Assembly (NCBI RefSeq): GCF_015645445.1
Contig: NZ_JADOGI010000042.1
Span: 1 to 59,948, forward strand
Direction: 5' to 3'
Length of the DNA stretch: 59,948 nucleotides
From: Nonomuraea cypriaca
GTDB lineage: Bacteria > Actinomycetota > Actinomycetes > Streptosporangiales > Streptosporangiaceae
This document shows positions 50,231-59,948 of this stretch, in pieces. The position numbers and the translations under genes were made by a program. How positions within the stretch are numbered: position 1 is the first letter of the stretch; each line of letters starts with the position of its first letter. Under the pieces are notes generated by a model. That model had not been told where the DNA came from. It did not search any database and worked only from the letters and a program-made list of their open reading frames with translations.

Positions 50231-51064
50231 TCAGGTGCGCTTGAACGCGCCCCTGACGTGGACAGGGACCCCCTTGCCGAGCATTCCGGGCAAAACCTCC
50301 GCGACGTTCATCGGCAGGCGCACGCACCCGTGCGAGGCCGGATACAGCGGCACCGACAGCGCGCCGTGGAGGGCGATGCCGCCGTTGAAGAAGATCGGGT
50401 TGTAGAGCTCCCCCAGGTACGACCTGTGCCACCCGCTCGTACGCCACGTCGTCCTGTAGTTGCCGGTCGGCGTGGTGGCCGAGCCGCAGAACCGTTGTTC
50501 CTTGCCCTGCCACATGGCGGTCTCGCAGTAGGGGACGGCGCTGCCCGACGACACGTGGCTGATCAGCTCCGGCCGGCCGTCGACGTACATGACCATGATC
50601 TGCTTGGTCAGGTTGATCTCGGCGCGGGTCGGCTTGCCGTTCGGGGCCAGGACCTTCGGAGCCTTCGGGGCCTCCAGGGCGTCCCAGGTCCGCGCGGCGA
50701 TCGTGCTGGTCGGCTTGATGCCGTTGACCTTCTGGAACGCCCACACGGCGGCCAGCGTCGTGCCGCCGTACCTGCCGTCGGCCTTGCCCGGGCGGTAGCC
50801 GAGCTCGATCAGGCGCTCCTGCATCCAGGTGACGGCCTCGCCCTTGGCGCCGAGCCTGAGCGTCTTGCGCGGGGCGGCGTCCGGCGCGGCCTGGGCACCG
50901 GCCGCGGACGTGCCCTCCTGCGCGGTCCACGCGGCGGCGGGCGGCGCCTGGGTCATGGCCAGTGAGGTTCGGGAGCGTTGCGGCGACTGGGTGCCACAAC
51001 CGGCGAGAAGGACGGCCCCAGCCGTCAGGAGAGCAGCCACTCCGGGCAGACGTCTGGCACGCAC
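50231..51064 (-). CDS. L,D-transpeptidase lipoprotein with peptidoglycan-binding domain
   Basis: The 277-residue secreted lipoprotein cross-links peptidoglycan 3-3 bonds. An N-terminal signal ends in the lipobox LLAGC. A PG_binding_1 domain (RLGAKGEAVTWMQERLIELG) comes next, then the YkuD catalytic domain with IALHGALSVPLYPASHGCVR, where His and the Cys of SHGC are catalytic. GTG 51064 was chosen because AGAGG lies eight bases upstream; GTG 51073 is possible. Confidence 0.93.
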   Translation of the reverse strand: MRARRLPGVAALLTAGAVLLAGCGTQSPQRSRTSLAMTQAPPAAAWTAQEGTSAAGAQAAPDAAPRKTLRLGAKGEAVTWMQERLIELGYRPGKADGRYGGTTLAAVWAFQKVNGIKPTSTIAARTWDALEAPKAPKVLAPNGKPTRAEINLTKQIMVMYVDGRPELISHVSSGSAVPYCETAMWQGKEQRFCGSATTPTGNYRTTWRTSGWHRSYLGELYNPIFFNGGIALHGALSVPLYPASHGCVRLPMNVAEVLPGMLGKGVPVHVRGAFKRT

Positions 51065-51162
51065 CCGTACCACCTCTCATACCAATAATGCATAGATCAA
51101 TTGATCTTATACCACGCACCATCAACCGGTAATGAAGCGGTCAACCTGATTAGAGTGTCTCC

Positions 51163-51639
51163 ATGTCTGAGAAGTTGCCGGCGAATGCCGTTCTGGTGGA
51201 GTCCGCGCTGCGCGAGCTGGGCGCGAGCGGCGAGATCGTCGTCCTGCCGGAGAAGGCGCCCACGGCCGCGACCGCCGCCGCCCAGGTCGGGTGCGAGGTC
51301 GGGGCCATCGCCAACAGCCTGATCTTCGACGCGGACGGCGCGCCGCTGCTGGTGCTGACCAGCGGGGCGCACCGCGTGGACGTGCAGCTCGTCGCCCGCA
51401 CGGCAGGCGCCCAGCGGGTACGCCGGGCGACCCCCGAGTTCGTACGTGCCGCCACCGGCCAGCCGATCGGCGGCGTCGCACCGGTCGGGCATCCGGCGCC
51501 CGTCCGCACACTGGTGGACAACTGGCTGAGCAAGCACGAGGTGGTGTGGGCGGCCGGCGGGCATCCGCTGACGGTGTTCCCGACGACGTTCGACGAACTG
51601 GTGCGGATCACGGGGGGCACCCCGGTGGACGTCGAGTAG
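51163..51639 (+). CDS. YbaK/EbsC family prolyl-tRNA deacylase-like protein
   Basis: The 158-residue protein has the YbaK fold used to hydrolyse mis-charged Cys- or Ala-tRNAPro. Seen blocks are IVVLPEKAPTAATAAAQVGC, IANSLIFDADGAPLLVLTSG with the catalytic lysine position replaced by SGAHRVD, and GQPIGGVAPVGHPAPVRTLV. TAGAGT at 51151-51156 lies six bases before the ATG, so it is predicted leaderless. It is followed with no gap by a GNAT gene. Confidence 0.9.
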   Translation: MSEKLPANAVLVESALRELGASGEIVVLPEKAPTAATAAAQVGCEVGAIANSLIFDADGAPLLVLTSGAHRVDVQLVARTAGAQRVRRATPEFVRAATGQPIGGVAPVGHPAPVRTLVDNWLSKHEVVWAAGGHPLTVFPTTFDELVRITGGTPVDVE

Positions 51640-51640
51640 T

Positions 51641-52213
51641 GTGCGACGGGTGATCGAGTTTCGCGGTGCGGGTCCGGCCGAGTTCACCGAGCAGTTGGAA
51701 ACGGTGATCGACATCTACGCGGCGGCGATGCGCCCGCCCGCGGACCAGCTCGCCGGCCGCAAGACCATCATGCGAAACCACGCGACATATCCCCATTTTC
51801 AGTGCTATTTCGCGGAATTGCGTGATTCGTCCGGCGCGACGGCACCGGAAATCGTCGGCTTCGCGTACGGTTTCCGCGGCGCGCCGGGACAGTGGTGGCA
51901 CGACGTGGTCCTGCGGGCGCTGGCGGAGCGGTCCGGCCAGCAGGCCGCCAACGCCTGGCTGGGGAACGCGTTCGAACTGGCCGAGATCCATGTCCACCCG
52001 GACTACCAGGGCAAGGGCATCGGCCGGGCGATGATCAGGACTCTGTGCGCCGGGCGCCGCGAGCGCTCGGCCGTCCTGTCCACCCATGACCAGCCCACCG
52101 CCGCCCGCCACCTCTACGCCCGCCTCGGCTTCACGGACCTGCTGACCCGGTTCGTCTTCCCCGGCGGTTCGGAGGAGTACGCCATCGTGGGCCGCCCCCT
52201 CCCCTTGACCTGA
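51641..52213 (+). CDS. GNAT family N-acetyltransferase
   Basis: The 190-residue protein has the GNAT acetyl-CoA core: ELAEIHVHPDYQGKGIGRAM (strand 4 and the Q/RxxGxG/A loop QGKGIG) and HLYARLGF near the end. The substrate is unknown. GTG 51641 directly follows the YbaK stop; GTG 51650 (MIEFRGAGPAEF) is also possible. A strong stem-loop terminator lies 109 bases downstream. Confidence 0.88.
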   Translation: MRRVIEFRGAGPAEFTEQLETVIDIYAAAMRPPADQLAGRKTIMRNHATYPHFQCYFAELRDSSGATAPEIVGFAYGFRGAPGQWWHDVVLRALAERSGQQAANAWLGNAFELAEIHVHPDYQGKGIGRAMIRTLCAGRRERSAVLSTHDQPTAARHLYARLGFTDLLTRFVFPGGSEEYAIVGRPLPLT

Positions 52214-52321
52214 CCCTGACTTCTGATGAGGAAGTGACGGGATGGGTTTGCCGGGGCATGCCCGGGGGCATCACTCATTACACAAAGTAACCACTCTTTG
52301 ACTCCTCGGCTACCGTCCCCT

Positions 52322-52362
52322 GCCCGTCACCCGCCCGGTCCCCCTGCGGGCGGGTGACGGGC
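52322..52362. terminator. Strong stem-loop terminator between GNAT and metF
   Basis: A perfect 16-bp stem, GCCCGTCACCCGCCCG (52322-52337) with CGGGCGGGTGACGGGC (52347-52362), has a nine-base loop GTCCCCCTG. It can serve both convergent transcripts. Confidence 0.85.
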
Positions 52363-52389
52363 CACCCTTGTCCCGGCACTCCACGGCAT

Positions 52390-52580
52390 GGGACTCCGGA
52401 CAGGCCAACGCGCTCAAACACCTGGACGCGGGATTCCAGCCGGCCCAACGCGTTCGGACACCCAGAAGCGCGATCCCGGCCGGCTCGGACAGCCAGAGGC
52501 GCGATCCCGGCCGGCTCAACGCGTTCGGACACCTATAGGCGATCCCGGCCGGGTCAACGCTTTTGAACCACCCAGACGGC
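52390..52580. repeat. Degenerate ~40-bp repeats downstream of metF
   Basis: Five drifted units built around GCGATCCCGGCCGGCTCAAC and GCGTTCGGACACC occur from 52390 to 52580; the middle copies at 52469 and 52500 share GCGATCCCGGCCGGCTC exactly and one lacks about nine bases. The remaining bases to 52701 show nothing recognisable. Confidence 0.7.
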
Positions 52581-52701
52581 CGGCGGGGCGTCGTAACGGC
52601 GACCGACCCCGTGCGGGGTCAGAGGCCGTCTCCCTGGAGGCCCTCTGCCCTGGTCGGCGGATGGGTGGGGACGGCTCCGCCGTAGAAGTTGAAGAAGGTT
52701 T

Positions 52702-53625
52702 TCAGGCGGGACGCGCCAAAGCGGGGGCAACCAACTCAAACACCTCGCGGGAGGCGCTGGACTGGTTGAAGGTGATGAAGTGGATGCCCGGCGCGCCCTC
52801 GTCCAGCAGCCGGCGGCACAGCTCCGCCCCGTGCTCGATGCCCAGGCGCCGCACCGCGGCCGGGTCGTCGGCGACGGCCTCGAAGCGGGCCGCCACATCC
52901 GCGGGGAACGGCGCCCCCGACAGCTGCTCAGACCGCGCGATCGTGCTCATCCGCGTCACCGGCATGATGCACGGGATGATCGGCGTCTCGCACCCCCTGG
53001 CCGCCACCCGGTCGCGCAGCCGCAGATAGTCGTCAGCCTGGAAGAACATCTGGGTGATCGCGTAGTCGGCCCCGGCGCGGCACTTACGGACGAAGTAGTC
53101 GGTGTCGCTCTCGATGGACGGCGAGCGCGGATGCTTGTAGGGGAAGGCCGCCACGCCGACGCAGAAGTCGCCCGCCTGCCTGACGAGCCGCACCAGCTCC
53201 TCGGCGTAGTGCACGCCCTCGGGGTGGCGGACCCACTCGGCCGTCGGGTCGCCGGGAGGGTCGCCGCGGACGGCCAGGATGTTGCGCACCCCGGCGTCGG
53301 CGAAGCGCCCCACCAGGTGGCGCAGCTCGCGCACCGAGTGGTTGACCGCGGTGAAGTGCGCCACCGGCGTGAGCGTGGTGTCGTGGGCGATCCGCTCCAC
53401 GATGTCGACCGTGCGGTCGCGGGTGGAGCCACCGGCGCCGTACGTCACCGACACGAACGTCGGCTGCAAGGACTCCAGCTCCCTGATCGCCCGCCAGAGC
53501 TGCCGCTCGCCGTCGTCGGTCTTCGGCGGGAAGAACTCGAAGGAGAACGATCGGCCACCGGCGGCCAGCAGGTCACGGACGGTGGGAACACGATCGGGCC
53601 TGATGGAGGATCGACCAAGAGCCAT
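52702..53625 (-). CDS. metF: Methylenetetrahydrofolate reductase
   Basis: The flavoenzyme reduces methylene-THF for methionine synthesis. The 307-residue TIM-barrel protein shows [50 protein letters not shown] and [23 protein letters not shown] lies six bases before the ATG at 53625, so it is predicted leaderless. It is divergent from the prenyl synthase gene, an order also seen in mycobacteria (Rv2172c-Rv2173). Confidence 0.95.
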   Translation of the reverse strand: MALGRSSIRPDRVPTVRDLLAAGGRSFSFEFFPPKTDDGERQLWRAIRELESLQPTFVSVTYGAGGSTRDRTVDIVERIAHDTTLTPVAHFTAVNHSVRELRHLVGRFADAGVRNILAVRGDPPGDPTAEWVRHPEGVHYAEELVRLVRQAGDFCVGVAAFPYKHPRSPSIESDTDYFVRKCRAGADYAITQMFFQADDYLRLRDRVAARGCETPIIPCIMPVTRMSTIARSEQLSGAPFPADVAARFEAVADDPAAVRRLGIEHGAELCRRLLDEGAPGIHFITFNQSSASREVFELVAPALARPA

Positions 53626-53772
53626 GAACCAAGGCTACAGGTAACGGTCATCCCGGAACTCCAGCACCGCTCGAGCCCGGCGCCGCCGCGTCGAGTCAGG
53701 CGCGACGGTCACCTGGGCGGGCTGTTGGGAGCTGGAGATCCGAAATGTTCCACTCCGCACTAGTCTCAAGGC

Positions 53773-54840
53773 ATGACCACTGACGCCGCGAGCATGGATG
53801 CCTTGCGCACGCAGGTGGAGCGTGCCCTGGCCGAGTTCGTCGAACGGCAGCTGCCCGCCCCCGGCGACCCCGAGCTGGAGCCGCTGCGCACCGCCGCCGG
53901 CGAACTGCTTTCCGGCGGCAAGCGGCTGCGGCCCGCATTCTGTTATTGGGGCTGGCGCGGGGCGGGCGGCACGGACGTGCCCGAGATCTTCACCGCGGCG
54001 GCCTCCCTGGAGTTGCTCCAGGCCAGCGCGCTGGTGCACGACGACGTGATGGACCAGAGCGACCTGCGCAGAGGCATGCCGGCCGCGCACCGCCGCTTCC
54101 AGACCATGCACGAGAAGTCCGGCTGGCACGGCTCCGCTCAGCAGTTCGGCGAGGGCGCGGCGATCCTGCTGGGCAATCTGCTGCTGATCTGGTCCGGCGA
54201 GATGTGGCGCACCAGCGGCCTGCCGCGCGAGTCGCTCGATGCGGCACGTCCCGTGCACGACCACATGCGCACGGAGCTGATGTACGGCCAGTACCTCGAC
54301 CTGCTGGAGCAGGCGCACGGGGAGAACACGTTCGACTCGGCCCTGCGCGTGGCGCTGTTCAAGAGCGGCAAGTACTCGGTCGAGCAGCCGCTCCGGCTCG
54401 GCCTCGTGCTGGCCGCCAGGGAGCTGCTGCCGTGGATGGACGACCTCTGCACCGAGTACGGCCGGCGGGTCGGGATCGCGTTCCAGCTGAGGGACGACAT
54501 CCTGGGAGTGTTCGGAGACCCGGCGCAGACGGGCAAGCCCGCGGGCGACGACCTGCGCGAGGGCAAGCGCACCATGCTCGTGGCCCGTACACTTGCGGCC
54601 GCCTCCCCCGCCGGCGCGGAGACCGTGCGGCGGCTGCTCGGGGATCCCGGGCTGGACGAGCACGGGGTGGCGACGCTGCGCCGGATCATCCAGGACACCG
54701 GGGCGCTGCAGGTCTGTGAGGAGCTGATCGGCGACTATCTGGGCGAGGCGCTGGCCGCGCTCGAAGAGGCGCCCATCACGGCGGAGTCCCGCGCGGCCCT
54801 GACCGGGCTGGCCATCGCCGCCACCACCCGCACCGCCTGA
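53773..54840 (+). CDS. Polyprenyl (geranylgeranyl-type) diphosphate synthase
   Basis: The 355-residue trans-prenyltransferase elongates farnesyl or dimethylallyl diphosphate. The first aspartate-rich motif is ALVHDDVMDQSDLRRG and the second QLRDDILGVFGDPAQTGKPA. The residues before the first motif (LLQASALVH) lack bulky aromatics at the two positions before DDxxD, which suggests a C20 product. TAGTCT at 53761-53766 lies six bases before the ATG, so it is predicted leaderless. Equivalent to mycobacterial idsA2 by position. Confidence 0.92.
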   Translation: MTTDAASMDALRTQVERALAEFVERQLPAPGDPELEPLRTAAGELLSGGKRLRPAFCYWGWRGAGGTDVPEIFTAAASLELLQASALVHDDVMDQSDLRRGMPAAHRRFQTMHEKSGWHGSAQQFGEGAAILLGNLLLIWSGEMWRTSGLPRESLDAARPVHDHMRTELMYGQYLDLLEQAHGENTFDSALRVALFKSGKYSVEQPLRLGLVLAARELLPWMDDLCTEYGRRVGIAFQLRDDILGVFGDPAQTGKPAGDDLREGKRTMLVARTLAAASPAGAETVRRLLGDPGLDEHGVATLRRIIQDTGALQVCEELIGDYLGEALAALEEAPITAESRAALTGLAIAATTRTA

Positions 54841-54854
54841 CCCTCGCCCGGCTT

Positions 54855-54878
54855 CGCACCCGCGGAGGCCGCGGTGCG
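54855..54878. terminator. Hairpin between convergent prenyl synthase and thiE
   Basis: CGCACCCGCGG (54855-54865) pairs with CCGCGGTGCG (54869-54878) with one bulged C and a 3-base loop. It lies 15 bases after the prenyl synthase stop and about 56 bases beyond the thiE stop. Confidence 0.5.
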
Positions 54879-54933
54879 GGCATGGCTCAGGCGGCGGTGC
54901 CGGACCGGCGCGGGCCGGGAGCGGAACGGGCGG

Positions 54934-55572
54934 TCAGCGGAAGGACAGGCGCTTGGCGAACTCCGCCGCCGCGGCCCCTGGATCCTCGGCATCCGTGATC
55001 GCGCGTACCACCACGACGCGGCTCGCGCCGTACGACATGACCTCGTCCAGGTTGGCGAGGTCGATGCCGCCGATCGCGAACCACGGCCGCGTGGCGCCCA
55101 GCGACGCCGCGTGCCTGAGCAGCGGCGGGCCGGGAGCCGGGCGGCCGGGTTTGGTCGGCGTGGGCCAGACGGGGCCGCAGCAGAAGTAGTCGACGCCCTC
55201 CTCCGCCGCCGCGGCGGAAGCCTCGGCGGCGGAATGGGTGGACCGTCCGATGACGATGTCGTCGCCGAGTATCTCTCGCGCGACCGTCACAGGAAGGTCG
55301 TCCTGCCCCAGGTGGAACACGTCGGGCCGGGCGGCGTAGGCGATGTCCGCCCGGTCGTTGACGGCCAGTAGTCTGCCGTGCCGGTCGCAGGCGTCGCGGA
55401 AGACCTCGAGGAGCGCGAGTTCGTCGCGTGCCTCCAGGTTCTTCTCCCGCAGCTGGATGATGTCCACGCCGCCGGCCAGCACCGAGTCGAGGAACTCCGC
55501 CAGATCGCCGCGGTCGCGACGGCCGTCGGTGCAGAGATAGAGGCGGGCGTCAGAAAGCGAGGGCTTGGGCAC
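54934..55572 (-). CDS. thiE: Thiamine-phosphate synthase
   Basis: The enzyme joins the thiazole and pyrimidine halves of thiamine. The 212-residue TIM barrel has [58 protein letters not shown] and [20 protein letters not shown], with a final [15 protein letters not shown]. Its GTG start lies inside Rv2175c-like gene by 23 bases, so the two are coupled. The other thiamine genes lie about 2 kb away on the opposite strand. Confidence 0.95.
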   Translation of the reverse strand: MPKPSLSDARLYLCTDGRRDRGDLAEFLDSVLAGGVDIIQLREKNLEARDELALLEVFRDACDRHGRLLAVNDRADIAYAARPDVFHLGQDDLPVTVAREILGDDIVIGRSTHSAAEASAAAAEEGVDYFCCGPVWPTPTKPGRPAPGPPLLRHAASLGATRPWFAIGGIDLANLDEVMSYGASRVVVVRAITDAEDPGAAAAEFAKRLSFR

Positions 55573-55924
55573 GCCGCTTGACCTCGGTATGACGGCCGGC
55601 CCTGATCGCCTCGATGGGCGAGCCCGGCAGGGACTCGTCGGGAGTGAAGAGCCAGCGCAGCGCCTCGACGTCGTCGTAGCCGGCGTCCTGCAACACGGTC
55701 AGCGTGCCGGGCAAGCCCTTCATCACGTCGTTTCCTTGCAGGAACACCGCGGGCACCTGTGGCCCGCCGCTCCCCCGGCGCACGCCGAGGAGCTTGTGGT
55801 CCTTGAGTAGTTGCTTGGCCCGCCCCAGCGGAAGCTCGAGGCGCGAGGCCACTTCGGGGAGAGTGAGCCACTCGTCGATGAGCCGCTCGGTCTCCCGGTC
55901 GATCTGTGCAACAGAAAGCGTCAC
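55550..55924 (-). CDS. Rv2175c family DNA-binding protein
   Basis: The 124-residue winged-helix protein matches mycobacterial Rv2175c, a DNA-binding protein phosphorylated by kinase PknL. It shows [55 protein letters not shown] and the C-terminal [18 protein letters not shown] 55924 gives the phosphoacceptor-like N-terminal region MTLSVAQID. It precedes thiE with a 23-base overlap; in mycobacteria it neighbours pknL, which is not here. Confidence 0.93.
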   Translation of the reverse strand: MTLSVAQIDRETERLIDEWLTLPEVASRLELPLGRAKQLLKDHKLLGVRRGSGGPQVPAVFLQGNDVMKGLPGTLTVLQDAGYDDVEALRWLFTPDESLPGSPIEAIRAGRHTEVKRRAQALAF

Positions 55925-55954
55925 GAAACCACAACTACCACATGCCGTCCTTGC

Positions 55955-57118
55955 TCAAACAACACAATCTCGTAGGGAGACTTGTGGATCTACCAGGCGT
56001 TCCGTGTCGAGACGGTGACCCGCCGCGATGATTCTACGCCCCTGTAGGAGATCGCGCGGCCGGTCCACCGCGAGCACGGCGGTCAGGAAGTCGTCGGCGG
56101 TGAGCCACACGGCCGACCATGTGCCGCCGGGATCCTCGCGGTAGAGGAGGCGTTCGCCGGCCGGGTGGTGGCCGGCGTACTGGACCATGTGGCCGAACTG
56201 CTCCGACCAGAAGTACGGCACCGGATCGTACGCGACGTCCTCGCCCATCAGGGTCCCGGCGGCGACCTCGGGGGAATTGAGCGCGGTGTCCCAGTGCTCG
56301 ACCCTGAGCCTGGTCTGCCAGCGGCGCGACCACCAGGCCGCGCAGTCGCCGGCGGCGACCGTGCCGGGCAGCGAGGCGCGCAGGTGCTCGTCGGTGACCA
56401 CGCCGTTGTGCAGGTCGATGTCGTCGCCGGCCAGCCATTCGACGGCCGGGCGTACGCCGATGCCGGCGACGACCACGTGCGCCTCGATGAACTCGCCGCC
56501 CACCAACTCCACGCCGCCCTCCTCCACGGAGCCGACCATGGTGTCGAGGCGCAGGTCGATGCCGTCGTACCAGTGCTCGGTGCGTGCCCCGATCTCCGTG
56601 CCGACGGCGGTCGCGAGGGGGGTCGGGCCCGCCTCGATCACGGTCACCGCGCAGCCGGCCCGGCGGGCCGCGGTGGCGACCTCCGCGCCGATCCATCCGG
56701 CGCCGATGATGGCGACCCGTGCGCCGCGTACGAGGCCGGCTCTGAGCTCGTGGGCGTCGTCGAGGGTGCGCAGCACGTGCTGGGGGCCGTCACCGGGCAG
56801 CCTGATCGGCTCGGCGCCGGTGGCGATGACCAGGCCGTCGTAGTCGAGCTCGCCCTCGGTCGTCTCCACGACGCCCTCGCGCAGGGCCTTGGCGCTGACG
56901 CCCGGCCGGAAGTCGACGTCGATCGCGGCGAAGTCGGTCTCGACGAAGCTGCTGTCGGCGGCGCCGGACAGCACGGCCTTGGACAACGGCGGGCGATCGT
57001 AGGGGCGGTGGCGCTCCTGGCCGATGAGCGTGATCCTGCCGGTGAAACCGCGCGATCGCAGTGCCTCGGCCGAGCGCAGTCCGGCCAGGCCCGCTCCTAC
57101 CACCACCACATGATTCAC
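55955..57118 (-). CDS. FAD-dependent ferredoxin reductase-like oxidoreductase
   Basis: The 387-residue two-dinucleotide-fold flavoprotein has the FAD loop VVVVGAGLAGLRSAEALRSR, the NAD loop VAIIGAGWIGAEVATAARRA, and the second FAD block GTVAAGDCAAWW. A C-terminal reductase domain resembles BphA4-type ferredoxin reductases. It could serve the P450 system 8 kb away, but this is only a guess. I prefer GTG 57118 (MNHVVVVGAG), because TATGGT seven bases before it forms a -10 for a leaderless mRNA; the ATG at 57130 overlaps that hexamer. Confidence 0.88.
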   Translation of the reverse strand: MNHVVVVGAGLAGLRSAEALRSRGFTGRITLIGQERHRPYDRPPLSKAVLSGAADSSFVETDFAAIDVDFRPGVSAKALREGVVETTEGELDYDGLVIATGAEPIRLPGDGPQHVLRTLDDAHELRAGLVRGARVAIIGAGWIGAEVATAARRAGCAVTVIEAGPTPLATAVGTEIGARTEHWYDGIDLRLDTMVGSVEEGGVELVGGEFIEAHVVVAGIGVRPAVEWLAGDDIDLHNGVVTDEHLRASLPGTVAAGDCAAWWSRRWQTRLRVEHWDTALNSPEVAAGTLMGEDVAYDPVPYFWSEQFGHMVQYAGHHPAGERLLYREDPGGTWSAVWLTADDFLTAVLAVDRPRDLLQGRRIIAAGHRLDTERLVDPQVSLRDCVV

Positions 57119-57179
57119 GATGATGACCATAACGGGGGCCGTGCCTGGGCGTCACGCCGAGGCCGTAGGCTGTGGAGGC

Positions 57180-57282
57180 AAGACGCGCGGGAGTCCGGCC
57201 GTTCACCGGGCTGAGAGGAAGGCTGCACAGGGCCTTCGACCGCAAGACACCTGATCCGGGTCATGCCGGCGAAGGGAGCGCA
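57180..57282 (+). promoter_or_regulatory. TPP riboswitch (THI element)
   Basis: The conserved TPP aptamer blocks are in order: CGCGGGAGTCCGG, ACCGGGCTGAGAGGAAGG, CGACCGCAAGACACCTGATC and CGGGTCATGCCGGCGAAGGG. It ends at the ribosome binding site AGGGAGCGCAGG of thiO, so binding of thiamine pyrophosphate probably masks translation initiation. TAGGCT at 57166-57171 may be the -10. Confidence 0.92.
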
Positions 57283-57284
57283 GG

Positions 57285-58828
57285 ATGGATGTGATCGTAG
57301 GCGGCGGGGTCGTCGGGCTCTCGATCGCCTGGCGGCTGGCCCGCCTGGGGCGGCCGGTCACCGTGGTGGACCCGGCCCCGGCCTCGGGGGCGTCCCACGC
57401 GGCCGCGGGGATGCTGGCGCCGGTGAGCGAGGTCACGTACACGGAGACGCCGCTGCTGCGGCTGGGGGTCGCCTCGCTGCGCCGCTGGCCCGCCTTCGCC
57501 GCCGAACTCGCCGCGGACGCCGGCCTCACCGCCGAGACCGGACTCCCCCCGGACACCGGACCTCCCACCTCGGACACCGGGCTCGCCTCGGACGCCGGAC
57601 GCACCTCGGAGGGCGGGCTCACCTCGGAGGGCGGGCTCACCTCGGAGGGTGGGCTTGCCGGAGGTGCCGGGCTGCGTGCGGGGTTCGCCGGCGGGGGCCC
57701 GGCGGAGGCTGCGCGGGTGGGGTTGGACTTCCGGACGGACGGGACGCTCGACGTGGCGTTCGGGAGCGATGACCTCGCGGCGCTGGACGAGCTGGCCGCG
57801 TACATGGAGAAGCTGGGGCTGCCGGTCGAGCGGCTGACCGGGCGTGAGTGCCGCCGCCTGGAGCCCATGCTGTCGCCCTCGGTGCGCGGAGGGCTGCTGG
57901 CTCCCGGCGACGCGTGGGTGGATCCGCGCCGCGTGACGGCGGCCCTGCTCACCGCCCTGGAGCGGCTGGACGTGCCACTGGTACGGGCGCGCGCGAGCGA
58001 TCTCCTGCGTGACGGCGACCGGGTCATCGGGGTACGCCTCGATCGGCCGGGCGCGGACGGTGCCCCCGAGGTCGTCGCCGATCGAGTGATCCTGGCGGCC
58101 GGAGCGTGGAGCGCGGGTCTGGCTGACGTACCGGTGCGGCCGGTCAAGGGGCAGATCATGCGGTTGCGTTCGCCGCAGCCGCTGCTCACCCGGTGTGTAC
58201 GCGGGACCGTGCACGGCACGTCCGTCTACCTCGTTCCCAGGGGCGACGGTGAGCTGGTGGTCGGGGCCACCCAGGAGGAGCTGGGCTTCGACGCCAGGGT
58301 GACGGCGGGCGGGCTGTACGAGCTGCTGCGTGACGCCAGGGAGCTGGTGCCGGGCGTGACCGAGCTGGAGATCGTGGACATGGTGGCGGGGTTGCGGCCG
58401 GGCACACCGGACAACCTGCCGCTCATCGGCCCCAGCGGCACTCCGGGGCTGACCCTGGCCACCGGCCACCACCGGGGCGGCGTCCTGCTCGCCCCGCTCA
58501 CGGCGGCCATCCTCCTGGGCGAGGCAACCGAACCAGCCTCCGCCGACGGCGGGCAGACGGTGCCGCCCATCGCGTTCGCGGAAGGCGAGCAGGTGCCTGT
58601 GGCCGGAGCGGTCAGGGAAGGCAGACGGACGCCGAAGACCGCCGCGGTCGCCGAAGGCCGGTCGGCGGCGCAGACCGGCGCCGGTGCGGACGGCCGGTCG
58701 GCGGCACAGGCCGGGGTGAGCGCGGGACACCCGTCGGCGGCGCAGGCCGACACAGGCGCGTTGGTGGGCGTGGGTGAGGAAGGCGAGTTGGCGGCGTTGT
58801 GCTCGCCGGGGAGGTTTCGGGAGACTTC

Positions 58829-58832
<4 letters not shown>
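57285..58832 (+). CDS. thiO: Glycine oxidase
   Basis: The FAD enzyme supplies dehydroglycine for the thiazole ring. The protein has the FAD fold MDVIVGGGVVGLSIAWRLA, SHAAAGMLAPVSEVTYTETP, the middle LDFRTDGTLDVAFGSDDLAA and the C-terminal GHHRGGVLLAPLTAAILL. The 515 residues far exceed the usual 370-390. About 64 residues (80-143) of Gly/Thr/Asp repeats (TSEGGLTSEGGLTSEGGL) are inserted in the FAD domain, and a 103-residue Ala/Gly-rich tail (413-515) follows the normal end. ATG 57285 follows AGGGAGCGCAGG. Its stop overlaps thiS. Confidence 0.92.

Positions 58833-59948
<1,116 letters not shown>

Overview
This is a high-GC actinomycete chromosome segment, most likely from the order Streptosporangiales (Nonomuraea-like). 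The evidence is the GC-rich codon use with frequent GTG and TTG starts, BldD, the actinobacterial integration host factor, Rv2175c and SAV_6107-type proteins, an ATPase-degenerate PriA, and F420-type oxidoreductase and MpaB families. No phage, IS element, integrase, tRNA, rRNA or CRISPR array was seen, so this is core chromosome with a few accessory insertions. Genus assignment is inference.

Layout. 1-7.1 kb: a DUF2975/XRE pair, a luciferase-like oxidoreductase, an EEP hydrolase, and a CoxD/CoxE/XdhC/MobA-like maturation cassette without its molybdenum hydroxylase, plus a PH-domain membrane protein. 7.2-11.6 kb: the riboflavin operon ribD-ribE-ribM-ribBA-ribH behind an FMN riboswitch. 11.6-26.7 kb: MpaB-like oxygenase, rpe, PAP2 phosphatase, a VOC/AraC pair, rsmB, a heptad-repeat coiled-coil gene, fmt, def, a pair of unknown paralogues, priA and metK. 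26.8-40.3 kb: coaBC, rpoZ, gmk, mihF and the complete pyrimidine operon pyrR-pyrB-pyrC-carA-carB-pyrK-pyrD-pyrF with a PyrR RNA element. 40.5-45.2 kb: a divergent arginine deiminase operon arcA-arcB-arcC-permease. 45.2-47.5 kb: bldD, and a HEPN-domain gene behind an SOS-type promoter carrying two LexA-box matches. 47.5-49.6 kb: P450 plus ferredoxin with a divergent TetR regulator. 49.7-57.1 kb: a membrane protein, an L,D-transpeptidase lipoprotein, YbaK, GNAT, metF, a prenyl synthase, thiE, Rv2175c and a ferredoxin reductase-like flavoprotein. 57.2 kb to the end: TPP riboswitch and thiO-thiS-thiG.

Gene teamwork. Three cofactor or nucleotide pathways sit here with recognisable RNA control: FMN riboswitch on riboflavin, TPP riboswitch on thiamine, PyrR-binding hairpin on pyrimidines. 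The pyrimidine operon makes carbamoyl phosphate with CarAB and consumes it with PyrB. The neighbouring divergent arc operon makes carbamoyl phosphate from citrulline and turns it into ATP. fmt and def are translational partners, and rsmB modifies 16S rRNA.

Most unusual features. First, this stretch is full of short tandem repeats: between genes (26 bp x 6 next to pyrF, 26 bp x 6.7 after thiG, echoes of the pyrD 3' end, and several eroded arrays) and inside conserved enzymes, where RsmB, CoaBC, PriA, ThiO and RibD carry low-complexity in-frame inserts. Second, a REP-like palindrome lies inside the presumed N-terminal coding part of carA. Third, an SOS-type promoter drives a HEPN gene. Fourth, several genes have a TANNNT -10 hexamer 6-7 bases before the start codon, which predicts leaderless mRNAs.
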